In this document: positions 1-8,438 of the stretch, in pieces
Layout: each line of letters opens with the position of its first letter
Position numbering within the stretch: the stretch's first letter is position 1
Source of the DNA: Thiogranum sp.
Lineage (GTDB): Bacteria > Pseudomonadota > Gammaproteobacteria > DSM-19610
Direction: 5' to 3'
DNA: 37,176 bases
Assembly: GCA_024636585.1 (NCBI GenBank)
Contig: JAGXGS010000092.1
Location: forward strand, 1 to 37,176
Notes under the pieces: model-generated
Database searches by the model: none
What the model was told of the DNA's origin: nothing
The model's input: only the letters and a program-made list of their open reading frames with translations
Translations under genes and position numbers: made by a program

Positions 1-704
1 AACTCGGCACGCAGTGCACTGTCTCCCTGCGGGTCCTGCACATTGCCATCGATTATGTCCGCTTGCGCCACCGTCTGGTCGTAGTAGGCCTGGTTGGCTT
101 CCTCATCCCAGAAGATATCAGCGACGCTGATCGCCAGATCGGCAAATAATCCTTCCGTATCCGACCATACGACGACATCCTCGCCTTTGCCCGCAGAGGC
201 CTGGCCGCGCGCCGAGAAATCAATGATTGTGAGGCCGGCATCGGCATTGAGCGAAAAATTCTGTCCGTCACGGAAGCCTTTCAGTGCCGGTTCGCTCATG
301 ATCAGAAACGCTACCTCGCCCGCTTCGATACCCGCCTGGAGACCGACATTGATGGCGCCCATGTTGTAAAAGGCCGGTGCAGACCAGGCGCCCTCATTTT
401 TGGCGACCAGTACGCCCTGGCCACCGGCTCCACCGATACCTAATGCGGCTCTGCCGTAGTCAGGTACGATAAATACCGCCCTGGCCTGGTTCAGAAGTTC
501 CCGCCCCTCCGGATCTTCCCTAAGTTTTTCAATGACCTCGGCGGATTTCTGCACCACGTCTCTGGCATCGGCGGTCGATTCCTGTGCCTCACTCTCCGTG
601 GCTTGCGTGCGTTCCATGTCTTCCATCTCCGCCGCCAGCGCTGGACCGGTGCCGGCGAGACAGAGAAGGCTGCTGCAGATTAACGTAGTGATTCGATTCC
701 TCAT
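1..704 (-). CDS. SYLF (YSC84-like) lipid-binding domain protein, 3' part outside window
   Basis: About 234 residues are visible and the C-terminus lies beyond the left edge. The protein begins with a signal peptide (MRNRITTL, a hydrophobic stretch, then a GPALA cleavage site). An acidic/Gln-rich linker follows, then a glycine-rich core with VFIVPDYGRAALGIGGAGG and later QASAGKGEDVVVWSDTEGLF. These are typical of SYLF/YSC84 domains, which in other organisms bind phosphoinositides or other lipids. In bacteria they are secreted proteins of uncertain role. The start is set by GGAG seven bases before the ATG and by the signal peptide directly after it. It is transcribed away from the DUF72 gene's 3' side across about 490 bases, so it is probably monocistronic here. 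The family call is firm; the function is unknown. Confidence 0.85.
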   Translation of the reverse strand, partial: MRNRITTLICSSLLCLAGTGPALAAEMEDMERTQATESEAQESTADARDVVQKSAEVIEKLREDPEGRELLNQARAVFIVPDYGRAALGIGGAGGQGVLVAKNEGAWSAPAFYNMGAINVGLQAGIEAGEVAFLIMSEPALKGFRDGQNFSLNADAGLTIIDFSARGQASAGKGEDVVVWSDTEGLFADLAISVADIFWDEEANQAYYDQTVAQADIIDGNVQDPQGDSALRAE

Positions 705-1191
705 GGCAATTCTCCATTGTTGATAAAAAGTTATTTGCACAGGCAGGCGAAGCAACCGCTGTGCCACGACAGGCTGACAGTTGTTGCGTCGCGCCCGGAT
801 GCTGCTGTGGTGGTACCACCGGCCGGTCCTGCTGACACTGGCGTTATGGCAGGCTGCGCATGATTCGATGCGCGATTGCCCGGGGTGGTGCATTTCCACC
901 TGCACCGGTTCAATAGCCCCTGCGGGACACAGGGCTCGCGGGCCCTGCACTGCGCTGTTCCCGGGCGTGACACTTGAAAGGGCGCATCTTGAGAACAGGC
1001 AGTCTCGTGTTGAAACTAAAAATATCTGGCTTTGATACCGGTGGCGCTTTTCCGCAGTGAAACTGCCACTGTGATCACTGCGCCGGTGCCTGTGCCGGTC
1101 TCATGCATGGCAGTGGTTTACCACCAGTCCCGGCGCTTAGCAGCCAGATCAGCGGCCGGCGGAATCGCTATGTCGGTTCCGCCGCGTGGGC
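705..1191. other. Intergenic region without a convincing gene
   Basis: This stretch separates the SYLF gene from the end of the DUF72 gene. Short open frames exist on both strands, but they lack a ribosome-binding site, family resemblance or protein-like composition. It should hold the promoter of the SYLF gene on the minus strand; I could not pick a convincing -35/-10 pair. A hairpin just after the DUF72 stop is listed separately. Confidence 0.6.
1157..1184 (-). terminator. Hairpin after the DUF72 gene, possible terminator
   Basis: An 8-bp perfect stem (CGGCGGAA with TTCCGCCG, 12-base loop) begins about eight bases after the stop codon of the DUF72 gene. No T-tract follows on the minus strand, so it may only protect the 3' end or be a weak or factor-dependent terminator. 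Confidence 0.35.
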
Positions 1192-2061
1192 TTAGACACC
1201 CAGCAGTTCCATCAGCTGCAGCGCGTTGTCAGGTGCGTGCGCGTGCTGGTCATTGTCGAAGTACACGTATACATCCCGGTTGCCGCGCCGTGGTGGATTG
1301 AGTTCGGTGATGCGTCGTGCATCGCCAGGTTCATCGCCATCTGCCCAGGCCTGGATGCGTTGCGCCCAATAGCGGAGTTGCGCATCGTCATAGGAGCTTG
1401 CATAGACCTGAGGTGAACCGTGCAGCCGCAGATAAATGAAGTCGGCGGTCACTTCTTCGGTCAGAGTCCAGGCGCCGCCACTGTCGGAAATTGCCAGCGC
1501 CACGCCGCGCTCGCGACACAGTCGCACGACTTCTTCAGTCAGGAAATGTGAATGCCGGAACTCCAGTACGTGACGAATCGGCTGGTTCTCATGCACTGCC
1601 ATCGAAGCTCTGCCTGTTACCCGTTCGTCGTGCTGTTTCGCCAGGCGTCCGGCCGCCTGTGCATCTGCCGGCAGCAGGTCCAGGAATGCATCGACGCGCT
1701 CGATCGGCCACTCCATTTGCGGGAATTGCCAGAGGAACGGGCCGAGTTTATCTTCCAGGCGCAAAACACCTGAAGCCAGAAAATTAGCCAGCGGTGTCTT
1801 GACGTCTTTCAGTTTTTTGCTGTGGGTGATGAAGCGGCTTCCCTTGACGGCGTACAGAAAACCTTCGGGTGCGCTGTTGCGGTATTTTTCATAGGTGCCG
1901 GGACTGAGCAGCGAGTAGAACGAGCCGTTGATCTCTGCGGAGTTGAACTGACGGGTGATGTATTCGAGTTCCCGTGTGCGCGGCAGATTCTGTGGATAGA
2001 ATCTGCCATTGCGCCAGTGGTCGTAATTCCAGCCGGATACCCCGATGCGCATTTCGGACAT
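1192..2061 (-). CDS. DUF72 (YecE-like) domain protein
   Basis: 289 residues, the usual length for the DUF72/YecE family, a TIM-barrel-like fold of unknown biochemical role. Family features visible are the N-terminal MRIGVSGWNYDHWRNGRFYP, the FNSAEINGSFYSL segment, PEGFLYAVKGSRFITH, the LGPFLWQFP strand, VLEFRHSHF near the middle, and a C-terminal DVYVYFDNDQHAHAPDNA block. The start is well supported: AGGAGG lies seven bases before the ATG. A second ATG four codons in has no better signal. It stands alone between the SYLF gene and a PilZ gene, all on the same strand; the roughly 74-base gap to the PilZ stop suggests separate transcription or loose linkage. No catalytic claim can be made. Confidence 0.9.
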   Translation of the reverse strand: MSEMRIGVSGWNYDHWRNGRFYPQNLPRTRELEYITRQFNSAEINGSFYSLLSPGTYEKYRNSAPEGFLYAVKGSRFITHSKKLKDVKTPLANFLASGVLRLEDKLGPFLWQFPQMEWPIERVDAFLDLLPADAQAAGRLAKQHDERVTGRASMAVHENQPIRHVLEFRHSHFLTEEVVRLCRERGVALAISDSGGAWTLTEEVTADFIYLRLHGSPQVYASSYDDAQLRYWAQRIQAWADGDEPGDARRITELNPPRRGNRDVYVYFDNDQHAHAPDNALQLMELLGV

Positions 2062-2135
2062 TCCCTGTCCTCCTGCATGATGACTATGTCTGTGTGTGCC
2101 GTCGCTGGCCAGGGTATCGTGATCGGACGGCTGTC

Positions 2136-2483
2136 CTAGCGCGCCGCGGCCCGCGCCGCACTCTCAGATCTATCGCGTCCGGCTTCTTCCTGAACCGCAT
2201 TGACGCTCAACTCCCGTTGCGGTGTTTCATCGATGAACATGAGTGCTGCCGTATCATCATCATCTACCCGCACCACCTGCGACTGCAGGATCACGAGCTT
2301 GCGGCCGGTCTTGAATGAAGCTCTCACCAAAGCGTTCTTTTTCAGATTCTGTACCTGCGCAGATCCCAGGCGTAAACCCCCGTAGCTGATGTCCCGGGTA
2401 ACTCCGCTGACATAGGTGTTTCCTTTCACGTGAATCAACACGCGTTTCTGGATGTCCATTCGTGTATCGCATCGATGTTCCAT
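2136..2483 (-). CDS. PilZ domain protein (c-di-GMP receptor type)
   Basis: 115 residues forming essentially one PilZ domain. Both signature motifs for cyclic di-GMP binding are intact: RxxxR as RCDTR at residues 4-8, and [D/N]xSxxG as DISYGG about 30 residues later. PilZ proteins change conformation on binding c-di-GMP and act on motility, secretion or polysaccharide export; the partner cannot be read from here. The start was chosen internally because AAGGAGG lies 11 bases before this ATG and the PilZ domain begins immediately. The open frame continues 72 codons upstream, but that extension is not protein-like. It is divergent from a second PilZ-like gene across a 256-base gap. The C-terminus is an Arg/Ala-rich tail. 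Confidence 0.85.
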   Translation of the reverse strand: MEHRCDTRMDIQKRVLIHVKGNTYVSGVTRDISYGGLRLGSAQVQNLKKNALVRASFKTGRKLVILQSQVVRVDDDDTAALMFIDETPQRELSVNAVQEEAGRDRSESAARAAAR

Positions 2484-2739
2484 TGAACTTACTGCCTCCT
2501 TGATATAAAACCCGCACCGCATTTGCGGCTGTCCGGGTAGGTGCTGAGTAGTATGCCGGATGACAGGGCGGTGAAGTATCGGGATAAACCCGGTAAATGT
2601 GGCAGTGCCGGGTGCTCGGTTAAAGTTCACTTTTTCGCGGGGAATTAAGGCTTGCCAGTCGGGTTTTCCCTGATAGCGGGGCAGCGGTTGCGCGGCCATT
2701 CTTTTTCTTCATGCCCAACAGTAGGGGTGGAGATCGCTG

Positions 2740-3075
2740 ATGGCGATGAAACACCGGATCACCAGCCGAGTCGCACTGCGGCTGCCCCTGGATGTCTCTC
2801 ATGAAGGACGTTACCTGGGTTGCTTCGAAACCCGGGATATCGACGCAGATGGCGCGTTTGTAAAAACCGGTGGCAGGCGACTGCCAGAGAACACAGTGCT
2901 CGAACTGGCGTTCCGCGCGCCGGAACGCAGTGGCGGTGTCAGTCGCATGAAGGCGGTGGTGGCTCGCAGTACCCGTGATGGCGTTGGCGTATGGTTTACC
3001 CTGTGGGATTCGGCTGATTCATTCGGACGACTGAACGACATGATCGATCGATCGCAGCAGGAAAACAGTCGATGA
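2740..3075 (+). CDS. PilZ-like domain protein
   Basis: 111 residues. The N-terminal part reads HRITSRVALRLPLDVSHEGR and contains an RxxxR motif (RITSR), followed by ETRDIDADGAFV where a PilZ domain would carry [D/N]xSxxG. The serine is replaced by Asp (DIDADG), so the domain is PilZ-like with an altered second motif and c-di-GMP binding is uncertain. The start has GGAG eight bases upstream; a second ATG two codons later is an alternative. The downstream gene on the same strand is a clear paralogue with the same layout (RxxxR, a Y/F-x-TRD-DA block, VV-R-RDG-V-V/F), so the two arose by duplication. They probably form a unit with each other, about 170 bases apart. Confidence 0.75.
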   Translation: MAMKHRITSRVALRLPLDVSHEGRYLGCFETRDIDADGAFVKTGGRRLPENTVLELAFRAPERSGGVSRMKAVVARSTRDGVGVWFTLWDSADSFGRLNDMIDRSQQENSR

Positions 3076-3243
3076 TCGCGGCTGCACTGCACCCGCGATT
3101 CTCAGGCACTTCGGAAAAACCCCGTTGGAGAAAAGCCGCCGATCTGGCAGGCCGCAGCGCTGCGTGGCTGCTGCAGGCGTAATAAAGAAGTTTCCGGTGA
3201 TGTTCGCCGGAGTATGGATCATGATGAGTATTGGAGGTTGTGA

Positions 3244-3636
3244 ATGGCGAAGAGATTTGCACATCGCACGGCGCTGACTATTAGCGTGGAACTTTATCAC
3301 GCCGGCACGCGTCTCGGTCTATACCGGACCCGCGACGTAGACGCCAGCGCCGCTTTTATCGAAGCGCCTGGCATTGGTATCAACAGGCATGACGTGGTCG
3401 AGGTCGAGTTCATGATCGGAACCGCCAGCGTGTGTAAATGCAGGCGCAAGGGCGTGGTGGTGCGCACTGCCAGGGATGGTATTGCGGTGGCATTCGTAAA
3501 CGCGGATACGGTGTTCTTTGAGACGCTGGAAGAGCTGTTGGGCGCCGGTACTGCGGCGCGGGAATTCCAGTCCGCCACCGACAATACATTCAATCATCAG
3601 TTGCCGGTGTTGGAAAGTTATTCCCGGAGCGCCTGA
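3244..3636 (+). CDS. Degenerate PilZ-like protein, paralogue of upstream gene
   Basis: 130 residues. It aligns by eye with the preceding PilZ-like protein: RFAHR in place of RxxxR near the N-terminus, YRTRDVDASAAFIEA in place of the second PilZ motif, and KGVVVRTARDGIAVAF matching MKAVVARSTRDGVGVWF. The glycine of [D/N]xSxxG is lost (DVDASA), so this copy is the furthest from a canonical c-di-GMP site. Translation signals are good: GGAGG five bases before ATG. The last 19 bases overlap the 3' end of the convergent histidine kinase gene. A small hairpin (TCCGG...CCGGA) precedes it in the 168-base gap. Function unknown; possibly a protein-interaction partner or a ligand-blind PilZ. Confidence 0.7.
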   Translation: MAKRFAHRTALTISVELYHAGTRLGLYRTRDVDASAAFIEAPGIGINRHDVVEVEFMIGTASVCKCRRKGVVVRTARDGIAVAFVNADTVFFETLEELLGAGTAAREFQSATDNTFNHQLPVLESYSRSA

Positions 3637-6600
3637 GACGGGAGGCGGAATACGACTCGGGTGCCCTGACCGGCTTTGCTGTCCAGTTCCAGGTTGCCTC
3701 CCAGCACCCGGGCCCGGTATTGCATGATTCGCAGGCCGAAACCGGCACCGGTTTGCATGACATGGGTGTCGAAACCCTTGCCATTATCAGCGATGGTCAG
3801 TTTTATGAAGTCATTCATGCGGAGGCTGACGGCGATGTGAGTCGCCTCGGCGTGCTTCAGTGCATTGTTGGTCGCTTCCTGGACAATGCGATACATATGA
3901 GTGGCGGCTGAAGCATCCTCGAATTCGAGCAGGCCATCGTCATGCTCGAAGCTGCAGGAAACCGGCAGGGTATCATTGATACGCGCTGAAAATTCCCGGA
4001 TCGCATCGATCAGGCCACCGGGTCCGACTGGAATCAGCGCAAGTCCCCGCGCGAGACTGCGGACCTCGCCTATAAGCGCAGTCAGATGTTCGATCAGGTC
4101 GTCCAGTTTTCTGTTCTGCTCCGGGCCGGCATCAGCCAGCTCGTTTTTCAGGCTCTGTGCCAGCATGCTGAGTCCGCTGAGCCGCTGTCCGATGCCATCG
4201 TGAATTTCCCGGCCGATGCGCTCCTGTTCCAGGGTGCTGGCATTGGCAACTTCGCGCTCCAAAACGCGGGTTTCGGTCAGATCGCGGAGTACTGCAACAT
4301 ACAGAATGTGATGATCGATCCGTGAGACCGTTACTTCGATGGGCACTTCGCTCCCGTCGCTGCGACGCCCCATGATTTCCCGCCGCTGCCCGAGTATTTC
4401 GCTTATGCCGTTCTGGAGGAATCTGACTACGTTCTGATGGCTTTCCTGCTCTTCGACACGGGACAGCAGGATACTTACGTTGCGCTTCACCATATCTTCA
4501 GCGCTATAGCCGAATATCTCGCCCGCAGCCGGATTGAGCGAACGGATCGACCCTTCAGTGTCGAAAATAACGATGGCATCGACCACTGCGTCCATGATCG
4601 CCTGCAATCGCTGTTCGCGCTCCTGTGATTCGCTGGCACGTTCCGCGATCCGTGCTTCGAGCTGTGTTTCCAGCTGGTGGCGGTTGGTGATATCGACAAA
4701 GGTGACCACCACACCGCTGATATGATCGGCGCCCGAACGGTAAGGCACGATGCGGCGTAGATAGCAGCGCCCCTGCTGCTGTTCCTGCTCATCGTTCGAC
4801 CATACGTCCCTTTCTACCGGCGCCAGCGATTCCAGCATCTGCCTTGCGTCAGCCAGCAGGGCATCACTGCTTACCCGGGCGGAGAAATCGCTGATCGGAC
4901 GCCCGATATCGCCTGGACGCAGATTCAGCAGCTGCGCGGCCGGCGGATTGAACAGTTTGATGTGCATGTCGCGGTCGAGGAATATTGTTGCGATGTCGGT
5001 GCTCGCAAGCAGGTTCTGGATATCGTCATGGCTGCGTTCCAGTTCCTCGATTTTGCACTGGAGCTGGGTGTTGACGGTATTGAGCTCCTCGTTCATCGAT
5101 TGCAGTTCTTCCTTGGAGGTTTCCATTTCCTCGTTGGTCGACTGCAACTCCTCGTTCATCGACATGACTTCTTCGTTGGCGGCTTTGAGTCCTTCGTTGG
5201 AACTTCCCAGTTCTTCGATGGTGTTTTGCAGGTCTTCGCGGGTAGCGTCCAGCTCCTGTTCGAGCTTCTGGACTGCCGTCACGTCGTCGCTTTGTTCGGC
5301 GTCACCTGGGCTGGCGAGGTGCTGTGCTGAAACTGCCGAGCTGGTTTCGCCTTCCTCGAAGCTGACCAGCGCCAGCAGCTCACCGGCACCGTTATTTACC
5401 GGGCGTACCGTGAGTGTTACGGGGATATACCGGCCGTGGCGGTTCACGCGCGCGCTGCTGTCGACTACGGTGCGTTTTTCCTGTAGTGCGCGCGGCACCG
5501 CAGCGCGAATGCGGGTGCGCAGTCCGTCGCGGCACATGGAGATGAGATTGTGGGTCGGTTGGCCGCTCGGTAGTTGCAGGTAATCTACAATGGAGCCAGA
5601 GAAGTGGAGGATTTCAAATTCCCGGTTGATCAGGACTGAGGCGGGGGCATAGTCTGACAGCAGGTGCTTCTGGGTCAGCTCGGCAAAACGGCTGTCGGAA
5701 CGCGCCCGCCTTTCGGCCTGTCTGACAGGGCCTTCAGCAGAGTGCGTCTGGCTGCGACCGCTGATCGGAAAATGCGTGATATGAGCGCGCGTCTGTCCGA
5801 TACGCTGAAAAACCCGCCATTGTTTCGAAATGGGCGCGAAAAAATCGGTTTTACGGCCTATCGATTCGGACGGGCCGAGCATCAGGTAAGCGTTTTCCTT
5901 CAATGAAAAGTGGAACAGCTGAATGACTTCCGACTGCAAATCCGGTTGCAGATAGATCAACAGATTGCGGCAACTTATCAGGTCCAGTCGTGAAAAGGGT
6001 GCGTCAGTGAGCAGGTTCTGCATTGCGAAGACAACAGATTCGCGCAGTTCTTTGCTGACCTGATAATGGCTGCTACCGCTTCTGACAAAAAAACGACGCA
6101 GCCGTTCGGGTGATACATCCACTGCGATGTTTTCCGGATAAATGCCCTGGCGGGCCCGGTCGAGAGAATCTTCATTGATATCGGTGGCGAAAAGTTGCAG
6201 AGTCGGCAGTTTGTTTGCCTGCTCGAAGCCCTCGATTATCAGCATCGCGAGCGTGTAGGCCTCTTCGCCGGTTGAGCAGGCCGGCACCCACACCCGTATC
6301 GGCACGTCGTCACTGCTGCGCGCAACCAGCTCCGGTATCACCCGTTGCTGAAGCACGTGAAAGGCTTCCGGTTCCCGAAAAAAAGCCGTCACGCCAATCA
6401 GCAGGTCTTTATACAGCGCCACCGGTTCTTCCGGTTTATCGCGCAGGAACCGGTGGTATTCAGCCAGCGTATCGGCGTGTGCCAGGCCCATGCGCCTGCG
6501 AATGCGGCGCAACAGCATGCCGTGCCGGTAGCTGCGAAAGTCATACCTGGCACGGGTTCGCAATAGCGCAAGGATCCGGTTGAAATCCTCCGACTCGGCA

Positions 6601-7211
6601 TCCGGTTCCGCCAGTGGATTGCTGAACAGCCGGTTAACGTAGTCGACCAGGGCGCCGGGCATGTCACCCGGCGGCAGTACCAGATCAATCATTCCGCTGG
6701 TGATCGCGTTCCAGGGCATCTGGCCGTAGCCGGCCGTATCTGGGTCCTGCGCCAGGCTGATGCCGCCAGCCAGCTTGATTTCCTTTAATCCCAGAGTTCC
6801 GTGGCTGCCGGTGCCGGACAGAATAATGCCGGCTGCACGTTCCCGCTGGTCGTCGGCGAGCGCGCGCAGGAACTGGTCGATGGCAGTCCATTGGGAGCGG
6901 GCCTCCTCGACTTCCATCAGTTGCAACTTGCCGTCGCTGATCGACAGCCGTTTCGCCGGTGGCAGGATATAGATGTTGTTGGGCTCGACCGACTGGCCAT
7001 CCCGGGCCTCGACGACCGGCATGCTCGTCTGCTTGCCCAGCAGCTCGGTCATCATGCTTTCGTGCCCGGGGTCCAGGTGCGGCAGCAGCACGAAGCTGAT
7101 ACCGCTGTCGGTGGGCATATTCGCGAAGAATGCCGTGAAGGCTTCCAGGCCGCCTGCCGAGGCGCCAATGCCGGCTATCAGGCGGGGGCGATTAGACTCT
7201 GGGGCTGACAT
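3618..7211 (-). CDS. Hybrid CheB-CheR-PAS sensor histidine kinase
   Basis: About 1197 residues from the ATG chosen here. Order: CheB methylesterase-like domain (about 10-190; Ser18 in GASAGG, His45 in LPHLDPGH), CheR methyltransferase-like domain (about 205-475; SAM motif PACSTGEEAYTLAM near 310-323, ATDIN near 344), a PAS-like region (515-620), a long Glu/Asn-rich coiled coil (about 645-735), two PAS domains (735-845 and 865-980), a HisKA_3 dimerisation domain with phospho-acceptor His1004 in REIHDGIGQRL, and a HATPase domain (NNALKH, ADNGKGFD, GAGFGLRIM). The CheB catalytic Asp appears as His137 (GTGSHG instead of GTGSDG), so esterase activity is doubtful. No membrane segments are seen, so it is probably cytosolic. 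It follows its response regulator on the same strand by about 85 bases and likely phosphorylates it. A TTG start 20 codons upstream is possible; neither start has a strong ribosome-binding site. Confidence 0.92.
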   Translation of the reverse strand: MSAPESNRPRLIAGIGASAGGLEAFTAFFANMPTDSGISFVLLPHLDPGHESMMTELLGKQTSMPVVEARDGQSVEPNNIYILPPAKRLSISDGKLQLMEVEEARSQWTAIDQFLRALADDQRERAAGIILSGTGSHGTLGLKEIKLAGGISLAQDPDTAGYGQMPWNAITSGMIDLVLPPGDMPGALVDYVNRLFSNPLAEPDAESEDFNRILALLRTRARYDFRSYRHGMLLRRIRRRMGLAHADTLAEYHRFLRDKPEEPVALYKDLLIGVTAFFREPEAFHVLQQRVIPELVARSSDDVPIRVWVPACSTGEEAYTLAMLIIEGFEQANKLPTLQLFATDINEDSLDRARQGIYPENIAVDVSPERLRRFFVRSGSSHYQVSKELRESVVFAMQNLLTDAPFSRLDLISCRNLLIYLQPDLQSEVIQLFHFSLKENAYLMLGPSESIGRKTDFFAPISKQWRVFQRIGQTRAHITHFPISGRSQTHSAEGPVRQAERRARSDSRFAELTQKHLLSDYAPASVLINREFEILHFSGSIVDYLQLPSGQPTHNLISMCRDGLRTRIRAAVPRALQEKRTVVDSSARVNRHGRYIPVTLTVRPVNNGAGELLALVSFEEGETSSAVSAQHLASPGDAEQSDDVTAVQKLEQELDATREDLQNTIEELGSSNEGLKAANEEVMSMNEELQSTNEEMETSKEELQSMNEELNTVNTQLQCKIEELERSHDDIQNLLASTDIATIFLDRDMHIKLFNPPAAQLLNLRPGDIGRPISDFSARVSSDALLADARQMLESLAPVERDVWSNDEQEQQQGRCYLRRIVPYRSGADHISGVVVTFVDITNRHQLETQLEARIAERASESQEREQRLQAIMDAVVDAIVIFDTEGSIRSLNPAAGEIFGYSAEDMVKRNVSILLSRVEEQESHQNVVRFLQNGISEILGQRREIMGRRSDGSEVPIEVTVSRIDHHILYVAVLRDLTETRVLEREVANASTLEQERIGREIHDGIGQRLSGLSMLAQSLKNELADAGPEQNRKLDDLIEHLTALIGEVRSLARGLALIPVGPGGLIDAIREFSARINDTLPVSCSFEHDDGLLEFEDASAATHMYRIVQEATNNALKHAEATHIAVSLRMNDFIKLTIADNGKGFDTHVMQTGAGFGLRIMQYRARVLGGNLELDSKAGQGTRVVFRLPSQALRE

Positions 7212-7296
7212 CAGTCGACTCGCTCTGTCTGAAAGACCTGATGATAACGTGGGAATGCATTCACCGGCCAAGCTTTACTGTGAGTCCGAAACTGGA

Positions 7297-7956
7297 TCAG
7301 TGTTGCTCCAGCACCCACTGGACCGCACTTCGAGTGAGCGCAGCACTGGAATCGAGCATCAGCTTGCGTTTGATATGCGCGCGGTAAGTTTCGATGGTCT
7401 TGACGCTCAGATGCAGCGCCTCGGCGATTTCGACCGTGCGGTGGCCGCAGCCGATGAGTTCATAGACCTCCAGCTCGCGGTCGGAAAGCTGGTCTACTGG
7501 TGCGCCGGTGTCGGAGGCGCCGTGGGGGCGTTCCTCCGACAGCCGTTTGGTCATGACTTCACTCAGGTAGGTTTTACCACGCAGTATCTGCCGTATCGCG
7601 TGCAGCACCCGTTGCGCAGTCTCCTGCTTGGTGATGTAGCCGAGTGCGCCGGCGCGCAGCGCGCGTTCCGCAAACAGCTCTTCGTCATGCATGGAGGACA
7701 CCAGCATGCGCAGGTTCGGGTACCTGGCATGCAGGCGCTTGATCAGCTCGATGCCATTGCCGTCGGGCAACGAAAGGTCGACGATGACAGCGTCGGGCGG
7801 CGAACTCTCGGCGAGATACTGCATTGCCTCGGCAACCGATCCGGCCTCGCAACATACATGCATATCCTCTGCGCCATTGATGAGCTGGCGCAGTCCTCTG
7901 CGGATCAGTTCGTGGTCGTCGATGATCGCTACGGTTATTTTCGGATGACTTTGCAC
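7297..7956 (-). CDS. NarL/FixJ-type response regulator
   Basis: About 219 residues from a GTG chosen because the receiver domain starts at once (KITVAIIDDHELIRRGL), matching the usual length of NarL-type regulators. The receiver has the acidic pair in IIDDHE, phospho-acceptor Asp60 in VIVDLSLPDG, and the conserved Lys110 in GYITK. A LuxR-type helix-turn-helix (LSDRELEVYELIGCGHRTVEIAEALHLS) occupies roughly residues 155-215. The frame stays open to a GTG 24 codons further upstream that has AAGGAG nearby, so a longer N-terminus is possible. It is the first gene of an operon with the CheB-CheR histidine kinase, whose HisKA_3 domain is the standard partner for this regulator class. Its DNA targets are not evident. 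Confidence 0.92.
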   Translation of the reverse strand: MQSHPKITVAIIDDHELIRRGLRQLINGAEDMHVCCEAGSVAEAMQYLAESSPPDAVIVDLSLPDGNGIELIKRLHARYPNLRMLVSSMHDEELFAERALRAGALGYITKQETAQRVLHAIRQILRGKTYLSEVMTKRLSEERPHGASDTGAPVDQLSDRELEVYELIGCGHRTVEIAEALHLSVKTIETYRAHIKRKLMLDSSAALTRSAVQWVLEQH

Positions 7957-8438
7957 TGCTGAGGTTCCCTGTTTGCTCCTGACACACACCGGAAAATACT
8001 GCCTGAGCGTCACCCTGCCCAGCCCCACCTTCTCCTTCTTTCTTGATTTTCAAAGAAATTTATAATGCACTGGCTCCTGTGCACTATCGGGGAAACCCTG
8101 ATATTAACTCGGAATGGGAGCTTTGTCTCACCTGAGGACATTCTGATGAACAGCTGAAAAGCCATCACGCGTGGGAAAGATACGACAAACGCTCAGTGAT
8201 GCTCTGCAGTAAGCCCAGGGAACCTCTGATTAATGACGGAAAGAACGGCATGCTGAGGAGTTTCAGCGATTCCCTGATGGCAGTTCATTCAGCAGAAGAC
8301 GAGTCTCGGGTGGACAGTCCACCGGTCCTGGCACCGCAGACATCGATGCCCTTGAAAAAAAATGCCGCGTCCCCATCTGCGTCCTATGTCCGTCAGGTCA
8401 TTTGAATATCAATGAACTTCAATACAGGAGGTAGTGAC
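7957..8438. other. Divergent intergenic region between response regulator and hsp20
   Basis: This region of about 480 bases holds the start region of the response regulator on the minus strand and, at its right end, a sigma-32 type promoter and an AGGAGGT ribosome-binding site for the first hsp20 gene. A 69-codon open frame in the middle (8196-8405) overlaps the heat-shock promoter, has no ribosome-binding site and a composition unlike its neighbours; I do not accept it. No other feature was seen. Confidence 0.6.
8351..8378 (+). promoter_or_regulatory. Sigma-32 (RpoH) heat-shock promoter
   Basis: CTTGAAA, a 13-base spacer and CCCCATCT match the sigma-32 consensus (CTTGAAA, 11-16 bases, CCCCATnT) at every defined position. 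It lies about 60 bases before the first hsp20 start codon, giving a short leader. The two tandem hsp20 genes are therefore expected to be heat-shock induced. Confidence 0.88.

Noticed and set aside
781-1301. Open frames of 84 and 89 codons on the plus strand
   Set aside because: Arg/Cys/Trp-rich shadow-type composition, no ribosome-binding site, no family.
2484-2699. N-terminal extension of the PilZ protein
   Set aside because: The AAGGAGG site and the PilZ domain both point to the internal ATG.
4948-5583. 211-codon Ser-rich open frame antisense to the kinase coiled coil
   Set aside because: The serine richness comes from reading Glu codons backwards.
8213-8240. Sequence AGGGAACCTCTGATTAAT resembling an insertion-sequence end
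   Set aside because: Only one end noticed by eye, no transposase frame nearby and no partner repeat; memory of similar ends is not evidence.
8196-8405. 69-codon open frame before hsp20
   Set aside because: It overlaps the sigma-32 promoter, lacks a ribosome-binding site and has no recognisable composition.
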